The notes under the pieces: generated by a model
Databases searched by the model: none
Told to the model about the DNA's origin: nothing
What the model saw: only the letters and a program-made list of their open reading frames with translations
Part shown: one piece after another, positions 26,718 through 36,240 of the stretch
Numbering within the stretch: position 1 is the first letter of the stretch
Layout of the letters: each line of letters starts with the position of its first letter
Assembly (NCBI RefSeq): GCF_002097715.1
Contig: NZ_CP020738.1
Coordinates: 1,860,001-1,924,000 of the forward strand
Source of the DNA: Burkholderia ubonensis subsp. mesacidophila
Lineage (GTDB): Bacteria; Pseudomonadota; Gammaproteobacteria; Burkholderiales; Burkholderiaceae
Direction: 5' to 3'
Length of the DNA stretch: 64,000 nt
Made by a program: the position numbers and the translations under genes

Positions 26718-27511
26718 CGTGGATTTCCGTGAAAGTCTTGCAAACAGGCGCGCAGCTGCGCGGCCATCGCGCGTCGCGCGATCCCGCGATCGTCTCCGCC
26801 GATCGCGAGGCGGACGCCGGCGCGATGCATCGCGGCGATTTCGTCCGCATTGCGCGGCAGCGCGCAAAAGGTCTTGCCGTGCGCGCGCGCGGCCGCCTCG
26901 ATGCGCGCGAGCGCGTCACGCACGTCGGCATGCCCGGTCTGCCAAGGCACGCCGAAGTCCTGCGACAGGTCCGCCGCGCCGCCCAGCAGCACGTCGACGC
27001 CGTCGACCGATGCGATCTCGTCGAGCGCATCGAGCCCGTCGCGGTCTTCGATCATTGCGACGACCAGCGTGTCGGCCGCTGCGCGCTGGAGCGCCAGCGC
27101 GAGATCGTCGCGGCCGAATCCGCTCGCACCGGTCGCGTTCAGGCCGCGCTGCCCGAGCGGCGCGTAATGGGCGAAGCGCACCGCCTCGCGCGCGTCGTGC
27201 GCCGAGCGCACGCGCGGGATGACGACGCCCTGCGCGCCCGCATCCAGCACCGGCACGATCTGATGAAGCGCGGCGACCCGCACGAGCGGCGCGGCGCCGC
27301 TCGCCCGGGCGGCCAGCAGCATCGCGCCCAGCGTTGCACCGTCGATCAGCGTGTGCTCGAGGTCAATCACGACGAAGTCGTATCCCGCGGCCGCGATCAA
27401 TTCGACGGTCAGCGGCGCGGGCGTCGAGCAGAACAGGCCGACCAGCGGCGGCCCGCCGGTGTCGCGCAGGCGCACCTTCAGCGAGCATGACGGCATGGCG
27501 GGCGCGTTCAT
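26714..27511 (-). CDS. sbnG: HpcH/HpaI aldolase family citrate synthase, SbnG homologue
   Basis: This 265-residue protein belongs to the HpcH/HpaI aldolase superfamily (LVGLFCSTPAPLTVELIAAA, GYDFVVIDLEHTLIDG, GAQGVVIPRVRSAHDAREAV). S. aureus SbnG has this fold and makes citrate from oxaloacetate and acetyl-CoA independently of the TCA cycle. That supplies the siderophore when iron is scarce. The start at 27511 overlaps the stop of the sbnF homologue by ATGA, and the stop overlaps the sbnH start in the same way. Assignment rests on fold and synteny; an unrelated aldolase role is less likely. Confidence 0.88.
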   Translation of the reverse strand: MNAPAMPSCSLKVRLRDTGGPPLVGLFCSTPAPLTVELIAAAGYDFVVIDLEHTLIDGATLGAMLLAARASGAAPLVRVAALHQIVPVLDAGAQGVVIPRVRSAHDAREAVRFAHYAPLGQRGLNATGASGFGRDDLALALQRAAADTLVVAMIEDRDGLDALDEIASVDGVDVLLGGAADLSQDFGVPWQTGHADVRDALARIEAAARAHGKTFCALPRNADEIAAMHRAGVRLAIGGDDRGIARRAMAAQLRACLQDFHGNPR

Positions 27512-29277
27512 GCGTACTCCGGCTGCGCGAGCGGATTCGCCGTGGCGCGCGTCCGCAAACGGATTTCCGGCAGGAAGCGGCGGCTCGCGAGCAGCTCGAT
27601 CTCCATCGTCTCGGCAAAGCAGTCGAACAGCGCGAAGCGTTCCGCCAGATCCGGGCAGCGCACCTGATAGTCGTGAATCGCGCGCGCGACGATCGCCCAG
27701 AACTCGGCCTCGTCCAGATCGAAGTGGCGCGAGAAGAACCACGCGATCTCCGCCAGGTTGACGAAGAACAGCGCATCGCAGGTGAAATCGCGCAATTCGT
27801 CGGCATCGTCGGTCTCGATGAACGAATTCGGGTTGACGCGCGCATGTTCGGCGGGCGGCGCATTCAGCGCCGGCGGCGCGACCGACAGCCATTGCTTCGA
27901 GTAGCGCACGCCGTCGTGGAAGTCCTTCAGCGCGACGCGCGTCGGCCATCCGTCGGCGTGCAGCAGCACCATGTTCTGCGCATGGGACTCGAGCGCGGTG
28001 CCGTTGCGCCACAACAGATGGAGTACCGGCAGCCATGCCCGCTCCACGAGCCGGCGCACCCATGCCCGCGCGCCGTATCGGGCGACCCAGTCGGCAATGA
28101 GCGGCCGGCCGTCCGCGTCGACGTGCGTGATCGCGGTCACCGGCAGCGCCGCCTCGTCCGCGTGCAAGTGCCGATGCACGCTGTCCCGCCAGATGCACCC
28201 GAGCGCGCCATACTGCCCCGCCACCGGAGCGGGCGGCACGTAGGCGACGCCGGCAACTTCCTTGAGCATCACGGGGCGCGCGAGCGGTTCCGGCCAGTCC
28301 GTGCGTGCGACGAGATCGTCGAGCCAGTCGCTCATCGGAGCGGCGTTGGAGACGGTATGCGGCGCGAGCACCCGCGACGTCGACGTATTGACGAGGTTCA
28401 TCGCGAGCTTGAGCGACGGCGCGTCGAGCCGATCCACGTTGGCGAGCGTGCGAATCGACTGCTGGGGGCGATAGCGGTCGGCAAGCGGCCCGACCGGCAC
28501 CAGGTCGCGTCGCGCGAACGCGTGGTGGCAGCCGGTCTCGGCGATCGCGCTCCACTGCCACGGATGCACCGGAAGCGGCAGATAGTCGGCCGGTTCCAGG
28601 CCGCGTTGCGCGAGCTGCACGTCGAACGCGGCCCGCTCCTCCGGCGACAGCAGATGGCGCGGATCGCGCGCGGCGACATCCCGGCTCGCGCTCGACCGGC
28701 ACTGCTCCCGGTGCACCGCGACGAGCAGCGGAACCACGCCGGGCGAGCATTCCGGCGCGTAATGCGCGTTGTCGTCGAGCGTGAACCCGATGCGCGACTT
28801 GTACCCCGGATGGTACGGATGCGCACCGGTCAACGCCGACTCGATCTCGTCGTAACCGGCGCTCCGCAGCAGCCGCCCGGCCTGCGCGACGCGGGTCTGC
28901 GCATCCTTCACATGCGTCGCCGCCAGCTCGGCGCCGAATTGTGCGAGACGCACCGGATCGGCGCCCAATTGCGGCCCCAGCTCCGCGACGACCCGGGCGA
29001 CGTCGTCGGCATCGGCCTCGACGCCGCGATGAGTCCTCCGAACCGGCGACACGATGCGGACCCGGCCGAACGACACGGTGCGGCGGGCGCTGCACCGATA
29101 GAACACCGGCTCGCCGTCCGCGCCGGTTGCCGGAATCGACAACGTCTCGCCCGACCACGCGACGTCCGGCAGCGCGCGTTCGAACAGGAGCGCCTCGAGC
29201 AGCTGACGCACGACCCGTTGTCCGGCATCGCGATAGGCGGCGCTGCCGAGCAGCGCCTCGAATGCGGAGAACTTCAT
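27508..29277 (-). CDS. sbnF: NIS siderophore synthetase, SbnF homologue
   Basis: This 589-residue enzyme is an IucA/IucC-type NRPS-independent siderophore synthetase, which joins a carboxylate to an amine using ATP. Family motifs include LPLPVHPWQWSAI, LNTSTSRVLAPHT-like NLVNTSTSRVLAPHTVS, and near the C-terminus RNGTALESHAQNMVLLHADG, the ATP-binding His/Asn block, plus VALKDFHDGVRYS. The start at 29277 overlaps the sbnE stop by ATGA. In S. aureus SbnF adds a second diaminopropionate to citryl-diaminoethane. That step is inferred from its position after sbnE and before sbnG. Confidence 0.9.
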   Translation of the reverse strand: MKFSAFEALLGSAAYRDAGQRVVRQLLEALLFERALPDVAWSGETLSIPATGADGEPVFYRCSARRTVSFGRVRIVSPVRRTHRGVEADADDVARVVAELGPQLGADPVRLAQFGAELAATHVKDAQTRVAQAGRLLRSAGYDEIESALTGAHPYHPGYKSRIGFTLDDNAHYAPECSPGVVPLLVAVHREQCRSSASRDVAARDPRHLLSPEERAAFDVQLAQRGLEPADYLPLPVHPWQWSAIAETGCHHAFARRDLVPVGPLADRYRPQQSIRTLANVDRLDAPSLKLAMNLVNTSTSRVLAPHTVSNAAPMSDWLDDLVARTDWPEPLARPVMLKEVAGVAYVPPAPVAGQYGALGCIWRDSVHRHLHADEAALPVTAITHVDADGRPLIADWVARYGARAWVRRLVERAWLPVLHLLWRNGTALESHAQNMVLLHADGWPTRVALKDFHDGVRYSKQWLSVAPPALNAPPAEHARVNPNSFIETDDADELRDFTCDALFFVNLAEIAWFFSRHFDLDEAEFWAIVARAIHDYQVRCPDLAERFALFDCFAETMEIELLASRRFLPEIRLRTRATANPLAQPEYA

Positions 29278-31112
29278 GCGCGCACCTCCTCGACTGCCAG
29301 CGGATTGGGAATCTCGACCCAGGCCGGCGCCTCGCCGTGCCGGCCGAAACAGCTCAGCATGTTCGCCTTCGCCGGCAGCGTCGCCCGGCTGCGCACGTCG
29401 TCCAGCAGCGCGGCGACGGCCGGATCGGGGTCGCGCGACCAGGCCTCGGCGGTCACGCGCCACAGCAGCGCTTCGTCGCCGTAGCCCGAGCGCGCCGCGC
29501 TCGCGATGACATGTCCGACGTGATTGACGAGCACGTAGTAGAGAAAGCGCTTCCATGCGTCTTCGTCGCGGTAGAGCGCGGGGCTGTCGGCGGACAGGCA
29601 CGCCGGATCGATGCAACGCGTGCGGCTGATGCTCGCCCCTTCCATGTCGCGCACGTAGCCGCGCACGGGCCAGCCGTCGCGAAACGCGACCATCGCGTTC
29701 TGCAGGTGCGCCTCGAGGCTCACGCCGTAACGGGCGAACAGGCGCAACAGCGGCAGCAGCGTGACGTCCAGATAGCGCGTCCACCACGCGGCGACGCGGT
29801 CGCCGCCGGGAGCCGTCCCGAGCGCGTCGCGCAGCAGCATCGCGAGCGGCGGCTCGCCTTCGGCCGGCTCCTCGAGCACGGTCGCCAGCACTTGCGCATC
29901 GTCGCCGATGCCATCGCGCATGCCGTCGCGATAGAGAACGGCCGTGCTGGCGCGCAATGCGCCATCGTCCGTCGCCAGCGACGCGCACGCGCCGTCAAGC
30001 AGGATCTCGAACGCATCGGACGCCCGGCTGTCGGCGGGCAGTGCGGCGATGTAGCGGCTTGCGTCCAGTGCGCGGGCCACCTGCTCGGGCGGGTTGTTGC
30101 GCACGAAATTCGTGATCCGGACGTCGAGCGGCAGCTTCAGGAACCGTCGCTGCACGGGCAGCCAGACCGTCCGAACCGACGACGTGGGCCACGCCACTTC
30201 GCCGAGCGGGCCGAGCGAGATCAGCTCGCGGCGCGCGAGCAGCGCGCGGATCGTGTCCTGCTGCAACAGGTAATCCGCCTGCCACGGATGGCACGGCAGC
30301 AGCCGGTATTCGCTGTCGCCGAGCAACGCGGCCGCCGCATGCATCGCGTCGGGATCGATCGGCGGCTGTGCACCGTGGATCGAATGCGTGTCGAGCCAGT
30401 TCGTCGCGACCGCGAAGTAATGCAGCCTGAACGACGCGCCAAGCTCGGGCGCGAATGCCTGCATGTCGGTCTCGGCAAACCCCTCCGATGCCTTCGACGT
30501 CACATGGAACACATGACCGAAGCACAGCGACTGTTCCGCGCGGACGAACGCCGAGCCGGCCTGCTCCGCACGCCGCGCGTGGTAGTAACGCACGCGCTCG
30601 ACGCTGTTGCCCATCAGCATCGCGAACCGCGCCGGCCATGCGGGATCGCCCGACGGCAAGCGGCGTTCGAGCGACCGTGCGATGCGCTCGGTCAGCGCGT
30701 CGACGCCATCGAACGGCGCCGCGCCGCCGTCGGGCAGCTGCATGGCCGCGCACGGCGCCAGCCGGTGAAATCCGATCGGCGAGAAGTAGTCGAGCGCAAC
30801 GTACAGGCGGGCCCCGTCATCCGGAAACGTGACCGCCGCGACGTCGAGCCCCGCGTCGCGCCAGCCCTGCACGACGGTGCGCAAGTCGTGCGCGAGACCG
30901 GCATCCGCGTCATGCGGGGTGCGCGGGTCGAAATGGCCGGTCTCGCGACAGTACGTGTTGAAGTACTGCTCGAGCAGGCGTCGATCGAGCGAGGACAGGC
31001 CGGCAATGGCGTCTTGCGGCGCACCGACGCGACACGTCGCGTGCGACGCCTGGGCTGCTTGCAGCGCGGCGTTGCGCGCCGGCGACGCGGGCCGTGGAGA
31101 GGAAAACAGCAT
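29274..31112 (-). CDS. sbnE: NIS siderophore synthetase, SbnE homologue
   Basis: This 612-residue enzyme is a second IucA/IucC-type synthetase. Visible motifs are RLLPCHPWQADYLLQ, then SSVRTVWLP, LKLPLDVRITNFVRN and GVSLEAHLQNAMVAFRDGWP. The C-terminal region has VNHVGHVIASAARSGYGDEA. In S. aureus SbnE starts the assembly by condensing citrate with L-2,3-diaminopropionate. The ATG at 31112 follows a GAGGTAAGAG stretch and comes 5 bp after the stop of the exporter gene, one of the few junctions in this operon without overlap. Confidence 0.9.
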   Translation of the reverse strand: MLFSSPRPASPARNAALQAAQASHATCRVGAPQDAIAGLSSLDRRLLEQYFNTYCRETGHFDPRTPHDADAGLAHDLRTVVQGWRDAGLDVAAVTFPDDGARLYVALDYFSPIGFHRLAPCAAMQLPDGGAAPFDGVDALTERIARSLERRLPSGDPAWPARFAMLMGNSVERVRYYHARRAEQAGSAFVRAEQSLCFGHVFHVTSKASEGFAETDMQAFAPELGASFRLHYFAVATNWLDTHSIHGAQPPIDPDAMHAAAALLGDSEYRLLPCHPWQADYLLQQDTIRALLARRELISLGPLGEVAWPTSSVRTVWLPVQRRFLKLPLDVRITNFVRNNPPEQVARALDASRYIAALPADSRASDAFEILLDGACASLATDDGALRASTAVLYRDGMRDGIGDDAQVLATVLEEPAEGEPPLAMLLRDALGTAPGGDRVAAWWTRYLDVTLLPLLRLFARYGVSLEAHLQNAMVAFRDGWPVRGYVRDMEGASISRTRCIDPACLSADSPALYRDEDAWKRFLYYVLVNHVGHVIASAARSGYGDEALLWRVTAEAWSRDPDPAVAALLDDVRSRATLPAKANMLSCFGRHGEAPAWVEIPNPLAVEEVRA

Positions 31113-31117
31113 GGCTC

Positions 31118-32320
31118 TTACCTCGAATCGGAAACGGAAAAAGGACGGCCGACCGGCGCGGAGCACGCGACCGCAGCCGCCGTGACGAACATCGCCGCGG
31201 TCAGCCAAAGGGTCGCGGCGGGGCCGGCAAACGGAAGGAAGACGAGCACGGCGAGCGGCCCGAGCAACTGCCCGAGCACCATCGCACTCTTCGATACGAC
31301 GGTCGCGCGGCTGCGCAGCGCGGGCGGCGCCGCCCGGCAACAGAGCAGCAACGCCGACTGCGCCAGTGCCGCATAGCAGGCGCCCTGCGCGATGCGCAAC
31401 GCGCCGATCTGCCACAGCTGCGACGTGAGCGGCATCAGCGCGAGCACCGCGGCGCATGCCAGCGCGGCCGCGACGAAGTGGCGCGCCGGGTTGCCGCGAT
31501 CGTTTCGCGCGCCCCACCACGGCCCGGCCACGAGCGTCGCCGCCCAGCCGAGCGCATGCAGCACCCCGGTCTTGCTCGCGATCGATGCGGTGCCGGCAAG
31601 CCGCATGTCGACGAACAGCGCGAACACGTTGACGAGCGCGAAGGCGCCGGCCTGCGTCAGCGCGCCGGCGACGAGCCAGCGCAGCAGGACCGGATCGGCA
31701 AGCCACGCACGACGTGCTCGCGCGTCGCCTGCGTCGTCGGTCGCCGCACGCCCGTCCGGCTCGCGCAGGCCGAGTGCCAGCACGAGCAGCGCGACGCCCG
31801 TGCAGATCGCCACCCCGAGCAACAGCGGCCGCACCGACCAGTGATCCTGCAACACGCCGCCGAGCACCGGCCCCGCCAGCGCGCCCGCCGCGACCGCGGA
31901 CTCCTGCCAGCCGAGCGAGCGCCCCTGGGCCGCCGGGTCGCTGACGCGCGCGATGAACGCCGTGATGATCACGCCGACCGTGCTGGCGCCTTGCAGCAGG
32001 CGTCCGGCCACGAACGTCACGACGTCGTGCGACACCGCCATCGTCGTCATGCTCGCGACGAACAGCGCGAGCGCGAGCAGCAGCGCGCGCCGATACCCGA
32101 ACCGCTCGCACCATCGCCCCGCGAAAGGCGCGCAGAGCAGCGCGCCGACGCCGGGAGCCGCCAGCGCGATGCTCGTCCAGCGTGCCGCGTCGAGGCCGGC
32201 ACCGCCGCCCAGGTCATGCAGGTAGAACGGCATGATCGGCACGAGCACCATCAGCCCGAGCGTGATCACGCCCTGACAGCCGACCAGCGTCGCGACCGCG
32301 ACATTCGGGCGACGCGTCAT
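31118..32320 (-). CDS. sbnD: MFS siderophore exporter, SbnD homologue
   Basis: This 400-residue inner-membrane protein of the major facilitator superfamily has about twelve helices. The loop 2-3 motif is seen in GRWCERFGYRRALLLA, and the antiporter-type motif in GALAGPVLGGVLQD near the fifth helix. Drug-proton antiporter features fit an exporter. Its position between the sbnC and sbnE homologues is the same as that of S. aureus sbnD, the proposed staphyloferrin B exporter. The start at 32320 overlaps the sbnC stop by ATGA. Confidence 0.9.
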   Translation of the reverse strand: MTRRPNVAVATLVGCQGVITLGLMVLVPIMPFYLHDLGGGAGLDAARWTSIALAAPGVGALLCAPFAGRWCERFGYRRALLLALALFVASMTTMAVSHDVVTFVAGRLLQGASTVGVIITAFIARVSDPAAQGRSLGWQESAVAAGALAGPVLGGVLQDHWSVRPLLLGVAICTGVALLVLALGLREPDGRAATDDAGDARARRAWLADPVLLRWLVAGALTQAGAFALVNVFALFVDMRLAGTASIASKTGVLHALGWAATLVAGPWWGARNDRGNPARHFVAAALACAAVLALMPLTSQLWQIGALRIAQGACYAALAQSALLLCCRAAPPALRSRATVVSKSAMVLGQLLGPLAVLVFLPFAGPAATLWLTAAMFVTAAAVACSAPVGRPFSVSDSR

Positions 32321-34176
32321 GGGCGCGGCTCCGTGCGCGGCGGGCGGGCGCCGCGCAGCGGATTGGGTATCGCGCCGATCCCGCTCGGCATCCCGGTGCC
32401 GAGCGTCGCGCGCGCGGCCAGCGGCGCGAGCAGCTGCTTGAATGGCCATCGGGGCGCGTCGAACAGCGCATGCTCGATACGCGCGTGTGCCGGCGACGCG
32501 CCGAACACGCTTTCGAGGGTGTCGCGCAGCACCTGTTCGACGATGCGCCACCCGGTTGCCTCGTCGTCGCCGTGACGCTCCGCGAGCGCCGCGATGATCG
32601 CGTACAGGTTGACCTCGATCGCGAGGGTCTGGAAATACGCGAGCAATGCGTCCGGCTGGTCGAGGATCAGCGTGTTCGGCGTGCCGCGGTCGATCGCGTA
32701 GTCGGGCGTCTCGATACCGGCCCCGGCCATCGCGGACGGGCAGATCCGCAGCGTGTCGTGATCGCGCAGCACGATGCCCCGCGGCCCGTTCGCGTCGACC
32801 CGCAGCAGCACGTTCTGGCCGTGCAGCTCGGGCATCACGCCGCGCGCGAAGCAGCGCAAGCCGAGCCCGATCAGCAGGCGCGCGATGCGCTCGAACATCC
32901 GCCATGCGCGTTCGCTCGCGGCTTCGGCCAACGCGTCGGCTTCGATCGCGCCGCACAGCGTGTCGAATGCGGGCAGGCGCGCGTCGGTCGTCGAGGCCGC
33001 GCAGGCGGCCATCGGCAGCAGCCAGCCGTCGCCGTCGGGGTAGCGCCGCAGCACGCACGCCAGTTCGCCCTGCTCGCCGATCAATGTCCCGTCCGTGCCG
33101 AGCGCCCACCACGCGCGCTCGTCGCACAGTTCGAGGTGCGCGCCGAGCCACGCGTCGCGTGCGCAAAGCGCGCGCAGGCAACGCTCTGCCAGCACCGCGT
33201 TGTGCAGATAGCGCGGCGGCATCACGCGCGACGCGCCCAGCGCCTGCACGCTCAGCGACAGCTTCAGGTGCACCCGTTCGCCCGCGCCGATGCCGAGCGT
33301 GCGCAGCGACGCGGTCGGCCGCGCCGTGCCGGGCCCGGCCCCGAGGTCGACGCAGCGCGCCGCCAGCGGCGGATGCTGCCGTTGCAGATGGTCCCATTGC
33401 CACGGATGGACCGGCAGCCACAGCGCGGCCGGATCGATGCCGCGCTCGCCCGCACGCCGCGCGAGCTCGGCGCACGCGTCCGCATCCAGCACCGCGCGGG
33501 CGACCGGCTGGGGATCGGCATCGGCAGGCGCGTGCGTGCCGGCGTCGCCGGACCACAGCGCGTCGCGCGGAACCGCGACCCAGTGCAGCGCAATCCGCCC
33601 CGCTTCCACCTCGTACGCATCGCCCGGGCTGCCGGGCCAGACCTTCGCGCGCGCAAGCGGATGAAACGGCCGGTCGCGCAGGCAGCAGATCGCCTCCCAC
33701 GCCATCAGGCTGCGCGGCGCGCCCGCGAGCTCGGCCAGCCAGCGCGCCTGCGCGGCAAACGTCTTGGCGATCTGGCGCTCCGCCAGCGCGAACAACTGCG
33801 CGAGGCGCGCGTTGTACGCGGGCCACCCGTGCGCGCGCTGCAGCGCATCGAGCGTCTGCGCGGCGCTCAGCGGCCGCCGCCCCGTTGCGCTCGCGATGCA
33901 CACGGCTGCCCCCGTCCTCGCGAGCCGCAGCGCTCGCAGGCCGTGCAGCCGCACGCCGCGCCACTGCAGCGTCGCGCCGCCGCCGAGCGCCAGCGAAAGC
34001 GTGTCGCTGCCGTCGTCGCCGTCCAGCCAGCGCGTGCGATCGCGAAAGCCGTACAGATCCTCCAGCCACAGCGCGTCGAGCAGATCCTGCGCGAGCAGCC
34101 GGTCGACGCCGTCGTGCCGCGCCACCGGATCGTCCGGCATCGACGGCCGGCCGGTTCGGGTCTCGACGCCCGTCAT
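32317..34176 (-). CDS. sbnC: NIS siderophore synthetase, SbnC homologue
   Basis: This 619-residue enzyme is the third IucA/IucC-type synthetase of the cluster. Motifs are LWLPVHPWQWDHLQ, then RPTASLRTLGIG, KLSLSVQALGASRVMPPRYL and the ATP-site block ARGVMPELHGQNVLLRVDAN. S. aureus SbnC carries out the last step, adding alpha-ketoglutarate to the diaminopropionyl-citryl-diaminoethane intermediate. The alpha-ketoglutarate is itself a by-product of SbnB. The ATG at 34176 overlaps the sbnB stop by ATGA. Three separate NIS synthetases in one operon match the staphyloferrin B pathway and not aerobactin or achromobactin-like loci with fewer precursor genes. Confidence 0.9.
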   Translation of the reverse strand: MTGVETRTGRPSMPDDPVARHDGVDRLLAQDLLDALWLEDLYGFRDRTRWLDGDDGSDTLSLALGGGATLQWRGVRLHGLRALRLARTGAAVCIASATGRRPLSAAQTLDALQRAHGWPAYNARLAQLFALAERQIAKTFAAQARWLAELAGAPRSLMAWEAICCLRDRPFHPLARAKVWPGSPGDAYEVEAGRIALHWVAVPRDALWSGDAGTHAPADADPQPVARAVLDADACAELARRAGERGIDPAALWLPVHPWQWDHLQRQHPPLAARCVDLGAGPGTARPTASLRTLGIGAGERVHLKLSLSVQALGASRVMPPRYLHNAVLAERCLRALCARDAWLGAHLELCDERAWWALGTDGTLIGEQGELACVLRRYPDGDGWLLPMAACAASTTDARLPAFDTLCGAIEADALAEAASERAWRMFERIARLLIGLGLRCFARGVMPELHGQNVLLRVDANGPRGIVLRDHDTLRICPSAMAGAGIETPDYAIDRGTPNTLILDQPDALLAYFQTLAIEVNLYAIIAALAERHGDDEATGWRIVEQVLRDTLESVFGASPAHARIEHALFDAPRWPFKQLLAPLAARATLGTGMPSGIGAIPNPLRGARPPRTEPRP

Positions 34177-35192
34177 AGCAGCGGCAACCGCGTGCCCACG
34201 CCCTGCTCGGTCGCGAGGCGATAGAAGTGGCGTGCGCAGACCATGTCGTCCAGCGCCATGCCCATCGGATTGAGCAGGATGATCTCGTCGTCGCGCTCGC
34301 GCCCCGGACGCTCGCCGATCACGATCTCGCCCAGCTCCGCGTGCAGGCGCTCGCGGCTGAAACGCCCTTCGAGCACCAGCTGGTTGATGATCTTCTTCTC
34401 GCGATTCGACTGGTCCCAGTCGTCGACGATCACCTTGTCCGCCTTCTCGTAGACCTCCTTGTGCACGTCCATGATCGATACGTTGCAGACGAACGCGCCG
34501 CGCTTGAGCCATGCGTACTCGAGATACGGCGTGTCGGTGACCGTGCAGGTCACGATCACGTCGGCCGCGCGCACCGCCAGCTCCGCGCTCGCCATTTCCT
34601 CGCACGCGACGTGCGGAAAGCGCGCCGTCAGTTCGCGGCTGAACGCGCGCATCGCGTCGCCCGACAGGTCGAACAGGTGCACGCGGCGGATGCCGGGGAA
34701 CTGCTCGAGCAGCGTCTGCATCTGCATCCTCGCGATCGGGCCGCAGCCGATGCACGCGACGTCCGCGAAGCCCGCACGCGCGAGATGCCGCGTCGCCACC
34801 GCGCTGATCGCGGCGGTCCGCATCCCGCTGATCAGCCCGCCTTCCATGATCGCGACCGGATAGTTCGTGTCGGCGTCGTTCAGAACGATCACCGCGCTCG
34901 CGCGCTCGAGCCCGAAGCGGGACGGGTTGTGCTGCCGGCTGCCGATCCATTTCAGCCCGGCGATGGGGTCGTTGCCGCCCACGTAGCACGGCATCGCAAT
35001 GATCCGGTCGGCGATGTGATCCGCGCCGGGCCAGCGCAGATACGGCTTCAGCGGCTGCACGAACGCGCGCCGCGCGTGCAGCGCCAGCCCGTCGGCAATC
35101 GCGTCGACGTAAGGCTGCGAGCGATCGCCGCCGAGGGCGATCAGGTCCTGGCGGCCGAGGTAGAGCAGGCCGGGATGGGTGGAATGGGTCAT
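34173..35192 (-). CDS. sbnB: Ornithine cyclodeaminase-like dehydrogenase, SbnB homologue
   Basis: This 339-residue NAD-dependent enzyme belongs to the ornithine cyclodeaminase/mu-crystallin family. Characteristic blocks are GLKWIGSRQHNPSRFGLERA, then ISGMRTAAISAVATRHLARA and the Rossmann segment VACIGCGPIARMQMQTLLEQ. In S. aureus SbnB oxidatively cleaves the SbnA product (N-(1-amino-1-carboxy-2-ethyl)-glutamate) to L-2,3-diaminopropionate and alpha-ketoglutarate, both building blocks of staphyloferrin B. The start at 35192 lies one base after the sbnA stop codon. Length and order match the S. aureus gene. Confidence 0.92.
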   Translation of the reverse strand: MTHSTHPGLLYLGRQDLIALGGDRSQPYVDAIADGLALHARRAFVQPLKPYLRWPGADHIADRIIAMPCYVGGNDPIAGLKWIGSRQHNPSRFGLERASAVIVLNDADTNYPVAIMEGGLISGMRTAAISAVATRHLARAGFADVACIGCGPIARMQMQTLLEQFPGIRRVHLFDLSGDAMRAFSRELTARFPHVACEEMASAELAVRAADVIVTCTVTDTPYLEYAWLKRGAFVCNVSIMDVHKEVYEKADKVIVDDWDQSNREKKIINQLVLEGRFSRERLHAELGEIVIGERPGRERDDEIILLNPMGMALDDMVCARHFYRLATEQGVGTRLPLL

Positions 35193-35193
35193 G

Positions 35194-36207
35194 TCAGTGA
35201 ACCTCTTCGAGAACAGTTGAAGAAAGCGGCGCGGCGTCCGGCCGGACGCCGGTGACGCGCGCGGCCGCCACCCGGGCGAGCCAGTCGTCGTCGTAGACGC
35301 TGTCGAGATAGCGCTCCCCGCGATCGGGCAGCAGCGTGACGATGCGCAGCGGACGCATCGCGCGCGCGAGCAGGCGCTCGATCGCGACGACCACGGCGCC
35401 GGACGATCCGCCGGCGAAGATGCCTTCGCGGTCGAGCAGCCGCCGGCATCCCATCGCCGCGTCGTAATCGTCGACATGCTCGACCGCATTGATGTCGTCC
35501 CGGCACAGCAGCTCCGGCACGCGGCTGGCGCCGATGCCGGGCAATTCGCGCGGGCCCGGCTGCGCGCCGAACAGCACGGAACCGACCGCGTCGACGGCCA
35601 CGACCCTCAGATCGGGCCAATCCTGCCGCAGGCGGCGCGCGATGCCGAGCACGGTGCCCGACGTACTGACGCCGAGCACGAGCAGGTCGGCCGGCCGATC
35701 GAGCGCGCGGGCGATCTCGTCGCCCTCGCCGTGGAAGTGGCTTTCCCAGTTGCGCGGATTGCCGTACTGATTGATCCACACGGCGCCTGCGTCCGCGGCG
35801 AGCATCTCCTGCACGCGCGCGATGCGCGTCTCGAGATAGCCGCCCTGGCTGTCCTTGCGCGTGACCTGCTCGATGCCCGCGCCGTAGCAGCGCAGGATCT
35901 TCAGGTTGGTCGGCGAGATCTTCGGGTCGACGACCGCGGTAAAGCGCAAGCCCTTCAGCCGGCAGACCATCGCCAGCGCGATCGCGAGGTTCCCGGACGA
36001 ACTCTCGATCACGTGCGCGCCGGGCGCGATCGTGCCGTCGGCGAGACCGCGCTCGACGATGTAGCGGGCCGGACGGTCCTTGATGCTGCCCGCCGGGTTC
36101 AGCATTTCCAGCTTGGCGAAGACTTCGGCATGGTGCCCTGCGTACAGACGGTCGAGCCGCACGAGCGGCGTGCCGCCTACGCAGTCGACGATGCTTTTGC
36201 CGATCAT
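35194..36207 (-). CDS. sbnA: PLP-dependent synthase, SbnA homologue
   Basis: This 337-residue protein resembles O-acetylserine sulfhydrylase/cysteine synthase. The PLP lysine is Lys43 in NPAGSIKDRPA, and the substrate loop is ESSSGNLAIALAM. In staphyloferrin B synthesis SbnA joins O-phospho-L-serine and L-glutamate to give the diaminopropionate precursor. The ATG at 36207 follows a very strong AGGGAGGGAG site. It is the first gene of the nine-gene operon. A Fur-box-like palindrome lies 34 bp upstream, so iron repression of the whole operon is expected. A housekeeping cysteine synthase role is unlikely given the neighbours. Confidence 0.92.
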   Translation of the reverse strand: MIGKSIVDCVGGTPLVRLDRLYAGHHAEVFAKLEMLNPAGSIKDRPARYIVERGLADGTIAPGAHVIESSSGNLAIALAMVCRLKGLRFTAVVDPKISPTNLKILRCYGAGIEQVTRKDSQGGYLETRIARVQEMLAADAGAVWINQYGNPRNWESHFHGEGDEIARALDRPADLLVLGVSTSGTVLGIARRLRQDWPDLRVVAVDAVGSVLFGAQPGPRELPGIGASRVPELLCRDDINAVEHVDDYDAAMGCRRLLDREGIFAGGSSGAVVVAIERLLARAMRPLRIVTLLPDRGERYLDSVYDDDWLARVAAARVTGVRPDAAPLSSTVLEEVH

Positions 36208-36240
36208 CACTCCCTCCCTATCGAGGATTGGCGAAAATTG

